Counted from the first letter of the stretch, positions 30,905 through 42,146 are shown. The stretch is 64,000 nucleotides of DNA from Aquatica leii (GCA_035610365.1 CM069439.1:17249533-17313532), one strand, 5' to 3'. Translations and numbers: made by a program. Notes: a model not told the origin generated them from the sequence alone.

Positions 30905-31320
30905 TTAGTGGATGGTAACTGAAGACTAATACTTAACGTATGTTCCTAGAAAAAACACCTCTAACATATTTCGAACTGTCCTTCAATCCATTTGATCTAA
31001 GCCACAACCAAGCTTGGGTACTGCCAATTTTTTAATGCTGTGGAATTCCATTTCTCTCTTGAGATCTCATAATGCTCGCCACAGATATTCGTCTTTGCAC
31101 GTGAGTACTTCTTAGTGACCGTAGTTTAAAAACTTTTCTGACCGCCGGTTGCTATCTTCGTAGTTCATCTAGCCTATAAACTTCTGCAACCCCCCTGGAC
31201 ATATCAAGATCCTGGCTCACGCAATGTGCAATGGCGTAATACTTTCGTGTTTGGAACAGATTTTGTTGTTCCTCGGTTGTAACTACAAAGCTATGCTCAT
31301 AAACTTATCGAGGTCTATGC
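30905..31320 (-). pseudogene. Macrodomain (OARD1-like) relic
   Basis: Minus strand, broken by stops and one frameshift. The N-terminal part reads TRKYYAIAHCVSQDLDMSRG, matching the ADP-ribose-binding AHCxSxDxxMxxG loop of the OARD1/Poa1-type macrodomain. The middle, LRSLRSTHVQRRISV, is the region of the central strands. The C-terminal part reads KKLAVPKLGCGLDQMD, the second binding loop (PxxGCGLD), followed by a TGA where the family has Trp, then RTVRNMLEVFF. This family removes ADP-ribose from acidic residues or hydrolyses O-acetyl-ADP-ribose. The loop Asp and Gly residues are still present, but the frame is dead. Confidence 0.7.
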
Positions 31321-31563
31321 CATCGACTTGATTCCTGATTCTGCTTGTTATTACCTTGGTTCGGACCTGGTCTTGGTTAATGTTGTTATCGCCAGCAAAC
31401 GGGAGATCACTTTTGGCTTGCCTCCGAGTGGTTTTCGGATGCTATATATGACGCCATTAATACGCTGCATAACTTCATACACGGAGAGAAACATTCTTAT
31501 GTTAATTATTATGATTTCATATTTAAAGCATTTGCTTTTTTTCCAAAATTGATCCACATTCAA
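31321..31563 (-). pseudogene. Retroelement coding remnant upstream of the macrodomain
   Basis: Minus-strand frames with RKPLGGKPK and, in another frame, SPVCWR followed by a Pro/Asn/Gln-rich run (PRPGPNQGNNKQNQES). A CW-R start and Pro/Gln-rich follow-on resemble a decayed gag zinc knuckle and linker, but no complete CCHC remains. Confidence 0.35.
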
Positions 31564-31972
31564 ATTAAATTAAACCTACATGTTCTAAAACTTACAGTAA
31601 ATTTCTTATTGCAATGCAAACATTTTTTTATTAAGTCACTTATAATTATTTTTAATATAATATAATTAACTTTTATAAGAAATCATATCAACGATTAAAG
31701 TACGTAATAAATTACTAAGAAACCACAAACAAGTTTCAAGTAAGCATTTATGTTATGACTTGTTCCACACTGGTCTAAAATAAGGTAACGGTTCGCAATA
31801 CATGCTAAACTCTTTGCTAAAGCTGTGGCAGAGATAAATTACCGCAAGTTTTAAAAGTCTCTAGAATTACGTATAACAAATCCTAATGTTGAGAGGAATG
31901 ATATTGCCTGAATGTATTCTGAGAAGGTAAGATTATCATCAAAATACACTCCTATATCTTTGATTACCTTGA

Positions 31973-31980
31973 TTCGTGAT
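31973..31980. repeat. 8-bp target-site duplication of the hAT-like element, left
   Basis: ttcgtgat, repeated exactly at 33497-33504. Confidence 0.93.
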
Positions 31981-31989
31981 TAGTGATGG

Positions 31990-32175
31990 CCAAAATCGGT
32001 CTTGGTCTTGCAGTCTTGTCTTGGTCTCGCAAGATTTGCAAGACCAAGACCAAGAGCAAGACAACAACGCCATTAGCAAGACCAATACCAAGACTCAAGG
32101 TTGCAAGACCAAGACTGGATGCAAGACTAGCTCTGCAAGACTTCGGCAAGAACAAGACTACCTTGCAAGACTCTT
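31990..32175. repeat. Left subterminal CAAGAC/GTCTTG cluster
   Basis: About twenty caagac-type words in both orientations: gtcttg copies first, then gcaagacc and aagaccaag copies, so the cluster itself can fold back. The apparent open frames on both strands here are products of the repeat. Confidence 0.9.
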
Positions 32176-32179
32176 GCAG

Positions 32180-33300
32180 TTTTTTTCTTATTACGAACGA
32201 TTATTTATCTTTTTTTATTTATCCCACATACAAGAAAACATTTGTTTTCCCAAAAAATTATTGTATGTATACGTGAAAGTAAAGTAAGTAAAAAGTTTTT
32301 TGAAAAAACGTTGTTTCGACTTTAGTAAAATGATGCTTGTTTGAAAAATAAAATTATAACTAATAAGTAACCACTATAATCATCTTAAATGAAATATTTA
32401 CTTAAACCAAATAAAACTATTTCAAATTTGGCTAAAATGTAATTTAATTGAAATAAATTATGTCAAGAACGCATTTTATAATTAGGGTGTACAATAAAAC
32501 AAATTCAGTTTTTCAGAAGAAGAAAGTTTACAGTAAATTTGTATTTAAACAAAACGATATTCTAAATTTTAAAGAAAACATATTTTTCTGTCACATATGA
32601 ATAGAAACTATATAGGCAGATAGATATCAATAAAATATTAATTTTTATCGATTCCTAAAGCGTTGAAAGACGCTGTTACGAATTTTAGCAACATTAGCTT
32701 CTTTGAATTAATTTAATATTTTTTTGAGTTCATCGAATATAAACTCTTTACATTTCTATGATCTAATAAAAGTATACACAAGTAATAAAATAACTCGTAA
32801 AATAACAACTTGTGGAAAAGTCCCAAATTCTTAATTCGAAGTTTGTAGTAAAAAGCACGTTTTACTTAGTTTACAATAAAGGCACCTACAAAGGATTTTA
32901 AACCAGCACGGCGCCTGTAATACTCATGCAAATACCTCAAACATCCCGAAGCGTTGTTCCTTTTCACAAAACAACTGAATTCTTAAAACTTAAAAGTACA
33001 TCTATTATAAAATGCAATAGTGCTTATTATTTAATATTTGTGGGAAAAAAATCGGCGATACTTTAGCACATTTCAACAAGTTTATACCTTCACAAATATT
33101 TTTACTTGTCTGTAATTTAAAAGCTTGTTGTAATTCTAAGTTCTCATTCAGTGTTTTAACGTTGTAGATAGGTTAATTATATAAGGCGACGTTTTTGAAA
33201 ATACGATCTTAAAAATGACTAGTGATGAAGATTCGATGGAATGGTCGCAAATTTTTTTTTAACAAAATTGACTTTCATTGGGAAGTTTCATTCCTAGTAC
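32180..33300. other. hAT-like element interior, non-coding
   Basis: AT-rich with no transposase motif on either strand. The element therefore depends on a transposase made elsewhere. Confidence 0.55.
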
Positions 33301-33308
33301 GGTGTAAA

Positions 33309-33482
33309 AATGCAAGACTGCAAGAGTCTTGCGTCCAAGACCAAGAACAAGACTAAAACTCTATATGCAAGACCAAGAACAAGACCGAGATTAAGGATAT
33401 CAATACAAGACCAAGAGCAAGACCAACTGGTGCAAGACCAAGACCAAGACCAAGACTTATATGGTCTTGTCTTGGTCTTGCG
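33309..33482. repeat. Right subterminal CAAGAC/GTCTTG cluster
   Basis: Mirror of the left cluster: caagac words running to ggtcttgtcttggtcttgcg next to the right TIR. Confidence 0.9.
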
Positions 33483-33496
33483 TTTGGCCATCACTA

Positions 33497-33504
33497 TTCG
33501 TGAT
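33497..33504. repeat. 8-bp target-site duplication of the hAT-like element, right
   Basis: ttcgtgat, identical to 31973-31980. Confidence 0.93.
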
Positions 33505-34159
33505 ATCGCAAAAGAATTAACTGTGCAAATGAAATTTATTGGGCTAAATTTTCTTGTAAATGCACTGATTTGACATTTTTGTATCTTTAGTTACATACGG
33601 TTTGTTTTGACACCGAGACTGTACTAAGCGGATTTTATTTTGAAGTTCATCACAATCATTAAAAGATGAGATAGACGTAAACATTTTTAAATCATTCGGA
33701 AAAAGCAGTATCTTACAAGTTATTATATTGGGTAAATCATTAATGAAAAGGACAAACAACAGAGGTCCTAGGTTAGATCCTTGGGACACCCCAGAAGTAG
33801 AAAAAATGGTAAAAGAGGTGTAGTTATTATAAGTAACATACTGAGGTCGATTATCAAGGTATGAGGTAAACAATAACAATGTAAGCCAAAGTTGTTTAAT
33901 TTTTTCAGTAAAAGATCGTAGGAGATTGTATCAAACGCCTTGCGGATATCTAAGTAAATGACATCAACTTGTCCTTAATTATCAATTACATTATATAGAA
34001 ATTCAGTTAAGCATAATAGGTTAGATGTAGTTGATAGTTTTTCCATGAATCCATGCTGATAGAAAGAGATATAATTTTTTATAACCGGATAAATGTGATT
34101 ATATAAAATCGATTCGAAATGTTTTTGCTAAATTATTTTGAATGCTAATGCATTTAAAA

Positions 34160-35450
34160 CTGGACAAATATTAGCTGTGTCCACAAATTTAGAAATACAT
34201 ACGTTTGAATGGAAGTGGTGGTCCAAACCCAAAGAAACTTCGGACCTGACGTTTGTCGATTGGTCTTGGTCATGCTTGCACTGCTCAAACTTTGTCTGGG
34301 TTAGCCTTTACTCCATTTCTAGATACGACGTAGCCAAGGTATTGCACTTTCTGCTTAAATACGTGGCACTTCTTTGGGCTCAGTTTTAGATTTTCCCCAC
34401 GTAGTCGTTGGAACACTTTCTTCAAGTTGTTCAAATGTTATTCAAACGAACTTACAACCACGATTACGTCGTCTAGATAAATCAAGCACGTCTTCCAGCA
34501 TAGTCCACGCAAAATAGTCTCCATCAAACGCTCGAACGTCACAGGAGCGTTACACAGGTAGAAGAGCATCACAGTAAACTGCTACAAACCAGTTCCAATT
34601 GTAAACGCAGTTTTTTCGCGATCCTTCAGTTCTACTTCTACCTGCCAGTAACCACTCTTCAAATTCAACGTGGAAAACCATTAAGATTCTGACAGGGTGT
34701 CTAAAGTATCGTTAATTCTCGGTAAAGGAAAGCTGTCCTATTTGGTCACGTCTATAGTTTACGCAAAACCTCGTTGATCCATCTTTCTTCTTGATTTCAT
34801 CTTACTAGTACCACATAAACGTTCATAAACTATTTGAGGGTGTAATCACACCTTCTCCATCTATATCCATAATTATTTGTTCGGATTCTTCTCTTTTTGC
34901 CAAAGGAAGTCTGCAGTATTAATTTTATGCTTCACCACGTTATTTCTAACTTTCAAACCACTTTCCAGCGCAAACACATCTTGATACTGCTAAATCAACA
35001 CTTTAGCTTTAGCCAGCTGGTCTTGACTGAAGTTTTGCACTTGGAAAATGTCGAATAAATGTTGTGGGTACTTTTTTGACGATGTATCTTCACTAGAATT
35101 CACGCATCACACGTGCATTGGCCTACCACAGTCTTCTTTTTCAAGGTCACTGGGTCTGAGTTGACATTCATAATCCTTACTAACATCGTGTTTTTCACTC
35201 GTACTAACGTTCGGCCAACCAGTAGTCCATTTTCTATCAATTTGCCTTCCATTGGTTCAATTCCAAAGTCCGTCTACAAGAGTCTGTATAGTCAATTGTT
35301 CCAGAAAACTACCTGGCGCCGTAGAATACGTCAGCCATGTCAGTCTAGCAAAGTCAGTTCCAAACCATTAAAGACTCTCTGCAGCTTTCTGAACGCGGTT
35401 TTTTATTTCAACTCTATATACTCGTTGGACTTCTCCATATCTGCTTTCTA
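34160..35450 (-). pseudogene. Gypsy-like protease-RT region
   Basis: Minus strand, many stops. After the protease C-terminal segment (ENGLLVGRTLVRVKNTMLVR, then TLKKKTVVGQC, about 35260-35120) comes the pre-RT linker (YQDVFAL-like). The RT palm includes TLNLKSGYWQVEVE (about 34670-34630, where DLKSGYWQ is usual), the catalytic IYLDDVIVV (Y-L-D-D, intact, about 34480) and the thumb LRGENLKLSPKKCHVF, then YLGYVVS (about 34420-34340). The YLDD box and LKSGYWQ place it in Ty3/gypsy. RNase H and integrase are missing before the LINE insertion. Confidence 0.8.
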
Positions 35451-35454
35451 ATTA

Positions 35455-36096
35455 ACAATTCGTAATTTTCTTAAAGACAGTCAGAAACGTCCTGCAAAAT
35501 TTCAAGCGCTTCTTCACGTAAGACCACTATTAAGGACTTCGCTTTCTGCTCGTTGCTCCAACTGTTAGCTGTAACTGCGGCTTCCAAGTGCTTGTAATAA
35601 ACACCAAGAAACTTTTCCATCAAAATTTAGAGGTACAACTTCAAACTTATGAGTGGTCACTTTTCGAAGTTCCAATAGTAACTCTTCAAGCAGCTTCATT
35701 CTTTCACCTAATTCATTTTCAAATTTATCGCACATTTCTTCTCTTAAATGTAAAATACGTGCTTGTGTTTCTTCGTGAACAGCCTTAATCTGGTTTTCAA
35801 CCCCAACATGTAGCTGTTCTTCGATAGTTTTCATTCTATTTCCAATACTTGCTTGTATTTTTTTTGTTTCTAACATTTTTTCCACTTTTCTAGAATTTTT
35901 TTAAATTTTCTAATAAGGCTACCAAAATCCATTACTTTGGAAACTTCAAACACAAACGAATCAACGTTTATTCCGTTCTCTTCCAAATTTTCGCGAAGTA
36001 TTAGTACAATTTGGAACGACTTATTTCTAAATCACGTTCTTCTAGTCCTCTTTTTAAACATGCGACTTTTAAATCACAAAGTTTCTTTGTCGCCAT
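35455..36096 (-). pseudogene. Gypsy-like gag with SAP-like start and coiled coil
   Basis: Start ATG at 36096 (MATKKLCDLKVACLKRGLEE), a helix-loop-helix with the spacing of a SAP DNA-binding motif. It is followed by a frameshift to a short linker and then 35885-35565, a Glu/Lys/Leu-rich coiled coil (MLETKKIQASIGNRMKTIEE). After a further shift, SNEQKAKSLIVVLREEALEI (about 35550-35490) is the usual gag capsid helix with LRxxAxE. SAP-like starts are known in arthropod gypsy gags. No zinc knuckle is seen directly downstream. Confidence 0.65.
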
Positions 36097-36171
36097 TGTT
36101 CGTTCAGTTATTTTTTTGCACTGAATGTTAAGAACAACCGGTGTTTATTTACACGATATTTAACGATGTTT

Positions 36172-36466
36172 AAAAAAACAACTTACATTAATTTATATAT
36201 TACTATCACTCGAAAAATAATGTCCGCGAATAACTTCTGTTTATCTAAATCGGTATTTGTTTATGTTAACAACACGTACACTTACACGTCGTATTTATTT
36301 TTCACTAGCACGTGCACTTTATATATTTAGGCCGTCACCGAATTCTTCTTCTCCCTAAACTTGATTCAAAAACTGACTCCAGCTTTCTTCGAATACTTTT
36401 TATATTCTTCAGCCTCCAGAATGTTTTTCGATCATTGTTTCGAAGTTTCGAGAACGCTTCAATAGT
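36172..36466 (-). repeat. Candidate 5' LTR piece
   Basis: Direct repeat of 30448-30755 located just upstream of the gag start, as expected for a 5' LTR plus leader. It ends abruptly near 36466, where the match to the CCCH coding region stops, so it is truncated. Confidence 0.68.
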
Positions 36467-38602
36467 TTGTAAATTACTTTGAGCATTAATGTATTTGATT
36501 TATAAAAACATTTTGAATAAAAATTAATTACATATGTACATACATAGATAATCATAATCAAAAAAGGAAATGTTAGATTGGGTTAAGAAAAAAATTAATA
36601 AATATATCACTAATTAGTCAAATTAAAAAGACACGACCGAAATTGATGACTACAAAAAGCATTGTCCTTTACAACAATGCAACTTATAAATTTAGTAACC
36701 AGCCAAAAAATATCATCATTTAAATCAAACTTTTTACTAGCTCCTTAGAATTATGATCCATTCCAATAATTACAAAATGAGTGAATACTTTACTTTACTA
36801 GGTTTTTGCCAATAAGAATGAAGACTCAAAATTATGAAATTAGGTAGATAGATTTAAAACAATAGCCAATGCATTTTATATAAAAAAAAATTTTATGTAC
36901 TTACCCCTAAAATCGGATGTTTTTATCATAGCAAATAAATTAATTCAATAAATATTTTAATAAAGATCAATCAATTTTATTTCTTCTGTATAATCGAAAA
37001 AAATCAAAAATCACTAACCTAAATCAATAACATATGCGTTCCGGAACGTAAGTCGATAATTAAAAAATCTAAGTAATAAAATATATGACACTTTTGAAAA
37101 ACCACAGAACTAGACCGCAATACCGCGGATTATTAATAATTGTGCAGAATACATAATGAATTTTAAGTTAGAAACTGCTTCACCTTTCCAATTGTGGTAT
37201 GTTGTCATGGTATAGAACCAATTGTGTTATTTGTATATTCTCATTTACAAAGTTTCAGATTACACCCGTCATGTTTCCAAGCAAACTTATAACTAGTACG
37301 TTCACACAGCACGGTCAACATTAAAAACAAAAATTAGAATTTTAGAAATTTTGTAGAGCGTTAAGTAACGTTGCGAACTATTTGCACCCCTAGAAATCCA
37401 ATAATCGACTAACCACAATGTTCTAACTATTCGACGGTAGTTAGTAACGAACGTATTTACATATTTGCAAATAAATGTCGAGTTTAATATCAAACATAAA
37501 TTGCTGATTGCTTTCGACTTGTTACTCCACGATCAAATAGCTTTAATAGTTCGATTACCTTATCACAAAAAGGCAATGTTAATTAAACACGAGGTAAACT
37601 CGCTTAATAAAATTGTTTTTGTTTAACAAAGTTTTAAAAACATTTATTGTATAAAAACAGTTTTCCAATAACTTTCTAAACTAAATTTTAAAGCAAACAT
37701 GTAACATTTATGTTATATATGTGCGCAGATTTAAAAATATTGAAAAAAAGTGCGATCTGCAGGTAAAACCAAAAAGCTGTCAGAGAATACTTAAGTTTTA
37801 TCAAAGCTTTACTATTCTAAAAGTAGACTTTCCCATTACGGTTTTCAAATTCATTAAACTACGTAAGATTTTTAATTTTCCAGGTCATTAGTGTTTACTT
37901 ACCAGCTATTCAATTTTAGCTCCGTTAAGTTCCCCCATAACTACTTACTTAATACTTTGTGCAGTCTGATTTGTATAATCAAATATAAAAATTACTAGTG
38001 TCTAAGTGTGATATATCCGTCATTACGCAAGATATTAAAAAAAAAATTTACAAAAATTGCAATGTTTTAAAATTATTTTCATATGTACAAAACGTGTCCA
38101 ATTACTAAGCTGAACCAAGAATACATTTTTTAAACGAAACGTCTTATATATATGCGGACACTATTTGCAAAACTTGCCATTTGGTTTCAAGGTAATTGGG
38201 AAAACAAAAAAAACTACTAAAGTAAATATTTTTCTGTACGAATGAGTCAACAAAAACAGATAATAATACCAAAATCTGAAACCAAAAACTAAAACCACAG
38301 TAATTTAATTAAAAAACAGCCAGTTTTGAAAATAAACAAAATCAAAAAAATATTCAAAACTATAAAATTTTCAAATTGTTCGAGGTTTGTATCATTTGGT
38401 TCTTCTGCAGCAACGTTCGAAAGATGTTAATTTGTAAAATTCCAAATCTTGGTGGCTTTTCCAATCGCTACCATAGTGTTGAGACATTAATCGATCACTC
38501 TTGTTCCCATCTAATTTCTTTTCTTTGGCAGAAATGTTTAACCAAAGGTAGTAATTGATTAAAACGTCAAAGAAAGTAAACAAAAGATAAAGACATTTTT
38601 TA
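36467..38602. other. No recognised gene
   Basis: AT-rich with short frames only. No TIR pair or tandem repeat noticed. It may be the native flank of the retroelement. Confidence 0.45.
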
Positions 38603-39546
38603 TTAATAATGTGTTGGACCATCCCTATTATTTTCAGACCCCTGCACCCTTCTGGGCATGGGTTCCACCAGGTGGTCGATTTCTTCTTGAGGTATTGCAT
38701 CTCAAGCAATTTGTAATTCACGCCCGAGGGCTTCTAGTATCTGTGGAAGATTAGTTAATTGCTTTAGTTTTTTACCCATCCTGTTTCATACATGTTGGAT
38801 AGGCGAAAGATCGGGAGATCTGGGTGGCCATGGCAAGATATTGACGTTACCCACTTCGAAGCGCTCCATAGCATGCCTTGCAATGTGAAGACGGGCATTA
38901 TCCTGTTGGAAGATCGGGTCCTACAGCTCCTGAAGAAATGAAAAGATATGGGGTTCTACCATTTCATCAACATATCGGTGGGCATTCATATTGCCTCGGA
39001 TGAATCCCAACTGCGATCTGCTTCCATAAACAATAGAACATGCCACTCAACAGAAAACTGCACATTGCGACGTTCTCCACGTCTACGTTTGACCATCGTA
39101 CGATCGGATTTGTCACACCACGCCAAACGTTGCTGTCGATGACGAATCGTCAGCGGAAGCACAAGATGTGGGCGACTGCAAGCCAAAAGCTCTAATTCGA
39201 CAATTAACTGTACGAATGGTTACAGGACGTCCTTCGTTTCGAAACCATTGATCGGCTATTGATCTTGTACTCGAGAATCGGTCTTTTAATCCCATTAGTC
39301 GAAGATGGCAGTCCTGGACCACATTTGTCTGTCTTGGCTGTCCACTTCCTCATCTACAACGTTCTTGACCTTCTCTAGACCAAGCTTGATAACACTGTAC
39401 TACAGAGGATTGGTTACGGTTAAGATGGTTAACAATTTCTCTGAAGAATAAACCACCTTCACGTAAACCAATAATGCGACCTTTGTCGAATTTACTCAAT
39501 TGTTGATCATTTTCACGTTGCCGCAGTAAAACGTCAAATTTTCCAT
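38603..39546 (-). pseudogene. Tc1-like transposase relic
   Basis: Minus strand, ATG at 39546 (MEN start, LTFYCGNVKMINN), stop near 38603: 944 nt, not divisible by three, so frameshifted. Recognisable parts: VQDCHLRLMGLKDRFSSTRS then FRNEGRPVTIRTVNCRIRA (paired-like DNA-binding region, 39320-39180), HLVLPLTIRHRQQRLAWC, SVEWHVLLFMEADR, a region equivalent to the second Asp block near 38900, HPDLPIFRLSN where the family has SPDLxPIEHxW, and at the C-terminus the equivalent of EEIDHLVESMPRR near 38660. About 315 codons, close to family length. The acidic catalytic residues are largely altered. TIRs not identified. Confidence 0.78.
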
Positions 39547-40142
39547 GGCTACTGGATTATTTTAAATGAAATTTCAATCAATTACTACCTTTCACTAGCT
39601 AAACTTTTATACCAAGTTTGGTCCAAAAATGCTAACGCCTTCTTAGTGTTGCATCTTTTATGTCATAGAGTAATTAGACCCACCTTGCACTAAGACAGTG
39701 TTTTTTTTTGTTTATTAAAAATATAACGTTTTTTAAAATGCCATAATTCTGAACTCCAGTCGCTTGGAATCCAATACCTATCTTCGCAACGTGATATGCT
39801 TTTTAATTAAATTGTCGTAATGACTGGGTTACACAATCACCAGTGTCTTTTTTATTTGTTTTTCATTTAGGCAAAAGATCCGGTCTGGGGGAATATTCTT
39901 TGGCGCTACAGCCATTAGAAAGTTCACTATTTCAATAAAATCTTTAAAATTAAAATTGTTTCAATTCTGTTTTTGACTCTAGACACCACTGTAAAGTTGT
40001 GGTAACTCATTTTTTGACTGAAATAAACCGTTTGATCAGGTAATCCAGACCCAAATTTTTCTAACAATCGAATGAAAAAGTTACAGTATTTGGTTTTAGA
40101 TTTTTAGTACTTTGGAAAAAGCCTTTGTTTCTGCAGATGTTG
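39547..40142. other. No recognised gene
   Basis: Contains the 5' flank of the Tc1 relic and AT-rich sequence. I looked for a TIR matching the other side of the Tc1 gene and found none. Confidence 0.4.
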
Positions 40143-40640
40143 TTATTTTCGAAATTTGTTTCTCAAACAAATAGAACAGCAATCGGTACGTGAGGTACCA
40201 AATCCGATATTGTAGTAACAATTCACATATTTTCTAAAGTAACTTATAGTGACATGCATATTTTTAGGAACTCTTTGCACGAATTGCTCACAAAGTCTTT
40301 TAAAGTTTAGATCACATGGTAAGTAGATCCTCACGCTTACCTTACTTCTACAGTAATGTGACTCAGTGCAAGTTAAAGATTCTATAAAATTGTTAATGCA
40401 CGTTCGCTTTTAATTATTTTTTAGTCCTACTCGATCTCTGTACTGTACTCTGTGGTCCTTAAGACTAACTCCAAGATTTACATAACTTCTTAATACTCTT
40501 TGAACCCTATCTTTACTAAGATTAGTTATTCCTAGGAAAGCATCTCTGCATGTACATTAATTTGGTAATGTATAGAAACTTGAGCATCATTTTTATTGAC
40601 TCTATTTAGCTTATGGTCCCATGCACAGTAAGCATCACAA
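40143..40640 (-). pseudogene. N-terminal relic of a DDE-family gene
   Basis: Minus strand. DAFLGITNLSKDRVQRVLRS (about 40545-40485), GVSLKDHR, then a stop, CINNFIESLTCTESHYCRSK, RIYLPCDLNFKRLCEQF, VTISYFRKYVNCYYNIGFG and TSRTDCCSICLR at about 40170. The order VC-x-xF, SHYCR, YLP and RTDxCxxC is the N-terminal half of a recurrent insect DDE-type repeat protein, as at 17180-22104. A matching DAFLGITNVSK start recurs at about 43190, at the same junction with the piggyBac relic, so the joint predates the duplication there. Confidence 0.6.
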
Positions 40641-42142
40641 TATGACGTCTGTCTTTCCATTTTACAGCTAGCATGTTTATAGTAGAGAACGAGATTCCCT
40701 TTTTTTTTAAATTTGTTTGCTAAATTTGGCATTTCTTTACGGTTAACAAAAACAGTTCCACATGAATTTGTTTTTTGTTCATGAAGGTATGTAGACAAAA
40801 GTCCGGCTTGTATACCAGTTATCCGTATACAATGAGCGACCTTTATTTACATATCCTTTTTTAAGATTTGCCACCACTGAACCAGATACACAAAGGTCTT
40901 GAAAGTGTTCCATTTCTGTAGTTTTACCAAGTTAAATCAATACATTTAGTACATATCCGATCTCACAGTCGCATAGAAAAAACAGTTTTATTCCAAAACG
41001 ATGGCGTTTGGATTTAATGCATTGTTTAAATCTAAGTCGTGCTTTAAAAAGAACTAAACTTTCGTCTATAGCAAGGTTTTGAAATAGGCAAAAAGGTTTC
41101 GCAAACAGTACTGTCGCTTTACGAAACACTGGTCGCAGTTTGTAAAAAAATCGCCTTTTTTCTGATCAGCATTTTCTTAAAAGTGTAGCATGCCAAGTAT
41201 GGCTGGGAAACAATTCCTTGACATTAATTGAGAAAATATTGGCGTGTGTAGCAAAGCATCAGTTGACCAATTATCTCTTAACTTGTTTTTTCCATGGCAC
41301 CGTGTTAGCAACATAATGTCCAAAAATACATAAAATTCGCTCGCATCAATATCTTGCCATTTCAAATTTTTAGCAGTATAAATATCAGAAGCTTATTTGT
41401 TAGTTTCAGATGCAATCCCCTCTGTTACCTCCAAATTTACAAATCAAAGAAAATAACTTATTACATCTAACTTCTTACCTTCTATAGATTCTACACGTGC
41501 TCCTGAATCTGTATCGTCAAATGCGTGTTTGAGAGAAGTGGGTGGTGTGTTACTCCACTTGAGGGACAACACACTTTTTAGCACATTTTGAGCATGTACG
41601 TCAGAAGTGATATCATCCATAGAGATAAAATTGACATTCTTAATATTCGTTATAGTTTCAATATTATCCTAGCTCTCATCATCTGTATATAAACATGGAT
41701 TTACCTCCTCATTCTGATGGATAGTGTCACATTCGTTCAAATCAGGTTCCGCTCATCGTCAAAATCCAATGCCGCTAAAAAAATTTCGTATTCACTCGTT
41801 GTCATTCCACAAATTTTTTCACCTGCATCTACATAATTTCCTTTACGTTTAAAGCCACCACTTTTACTTGTGAACCGGATGATACTAAACTGTGAAGTAA
41901 GCCGTAACTTAAGACTTGTTTTATTGTTCCCCACTACCTCCCACAATAACGATTTTTGTGATGACAAATATATACGTGAGTGGACTTATATGACCTGTGT
42001 TAGCTGCTGTATTTTCACGGTTCTGAACATAGAAGCCTAACAAGCCATACCATAAGATACCACCTAAAACAGATATATACGGCAGTGGGACTAAACGCAT
42101 TTTTATCACTGCCGTATATGTTTGATGATGGGACCGAAAGGG
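40640..42142 (-). pseudogene. piggyBac-like element, copy 1
   Basis: Minus strand. The right (5') terminus is ccgaaaggg abutting TTAA (42143-42146), i.e. the element starts CCCTTTCGGTCCCAT, a piggyBac-type end with the canonical TTAA target. N-terminal acidic region (MTTSEYEIFLAALDFDDER, about 41800), then WQDIDASEFYVFLDIMLLTR (41360), RDNWSTDALLHTPIF, MSRNCFPAILGMLHF, LAIDESLVLFKARLRFKQ (first catalytic Asp of the DDD set, about 41080), KRHRFGIKLFFL, a GIQAGL-like stretch and KEMPNLANKF (40730). The piggyBac sequence ends near 40640 and no 3' Cys-rich finger is visible. Multiple stops. Confidence 0.82.
42075..42119. repeat. Subterminal 13-bp inverted repeat of the piggyBac-like element
   Basis: atatacggcagtg (42075-42087) and cactgccgtatat (42107-42119), perfect complement with a 19-bp loop, about 23 bp inside the TTAA end. 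Copy 2 has the same pair at 44543-44555 and 44571-44583 with one mismatch. piggyBac elements commonly have such asymmetric internal repeats. Confidence 0.85.
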
Positions 42143-42146
42143 TTAA
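42143..42146. repeat. TTAA target at the piggyBac-like right end, copy 1
   Basis: TTAA directly follows gaaaggg. The same junction occurs at 44607-44610 in copy 2. Confidence 0.75.

Larger units (their letters stand above)
31981..33496. mobile_element. Non-autonomous hAT-like element with CAAGAC-repeat ends
   Basis: It is 1,516 bp, with an 11-bp perfect TIR (TAGTGATGGCC / GGCCATCACTA, extended to TAGTGATGGCCAAA) and the 8-bp duplication ttcgtgat. TIR form and 8-bp duplication fit hAT. Subterminal regions on both sides are packed with caagac/gtcttg words. The interior (about 32180-33300) has no protein motif. It lies in a LINE whose reading frame is restored when the element is removed. Confidence 0.93.
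31620..34130 (-). pseudogene. CR1/Jockey-like LINE RT, split by a hAT-like element
   Basis: Minus strand. From 34130 down: a fingers/palm region with the template turn SGVSQGSNLGPLLFVLFINDLP (about 33790-33725) and an altered catalytic box FPNDLKMF, where FADD-type is expected, so both Asp context and activity are lost. The following helix reads DELQNKIRLVQS. Then comes the insertion of 31981-33496. Beyond it, after one copy of the 8-bp duplication, the thumb motif IKDIGVYFDDNLTFSEYIQ is in frame (about 31972-31915). The C-terminal region (LGFVIRNSRDF-like) decays toward 31730. No endonuclease half is present, consistent with 5' truncation. It sits inside the gypsy-like element, so it arrived later. 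Confidence 0.8.
30448..36466 (-). mobile_element. Gypsy-like LTR retroelement, interrupted
   Basis: On the minus strand: a candidate 5' LTR piece (36466-36172), gag with a SAP-like N-terminus (36096-35455), protease-to-RT region (35450-34160), a LINE insertion (34130-31620), then a macrodomain/CCCH coding region (31320-30597) running into the 3' LTR piece (30755-30448). RNase H and integrase are not seen; they were probably lost where the LINE lies. The alternative is two separate gypsy fragments that happen to lie side by side. The matched 300-bp ends in the same orientation favour one element. Confidence 0.65.

Noticed and set aside
31976..32287. Arg/Lys/Thr-rich open frames over 31964-32287 and 33294-33573
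   Set aside because: They arise from caagac repeats read in several frames on both strands. They are not genes.
36467..38602. Further retroelement sequence beyond the 5' LTR piece
   Set aside because: I searched for RNase H and integrase motifs (HHCC, DDE spacing) on both strands and saw none.
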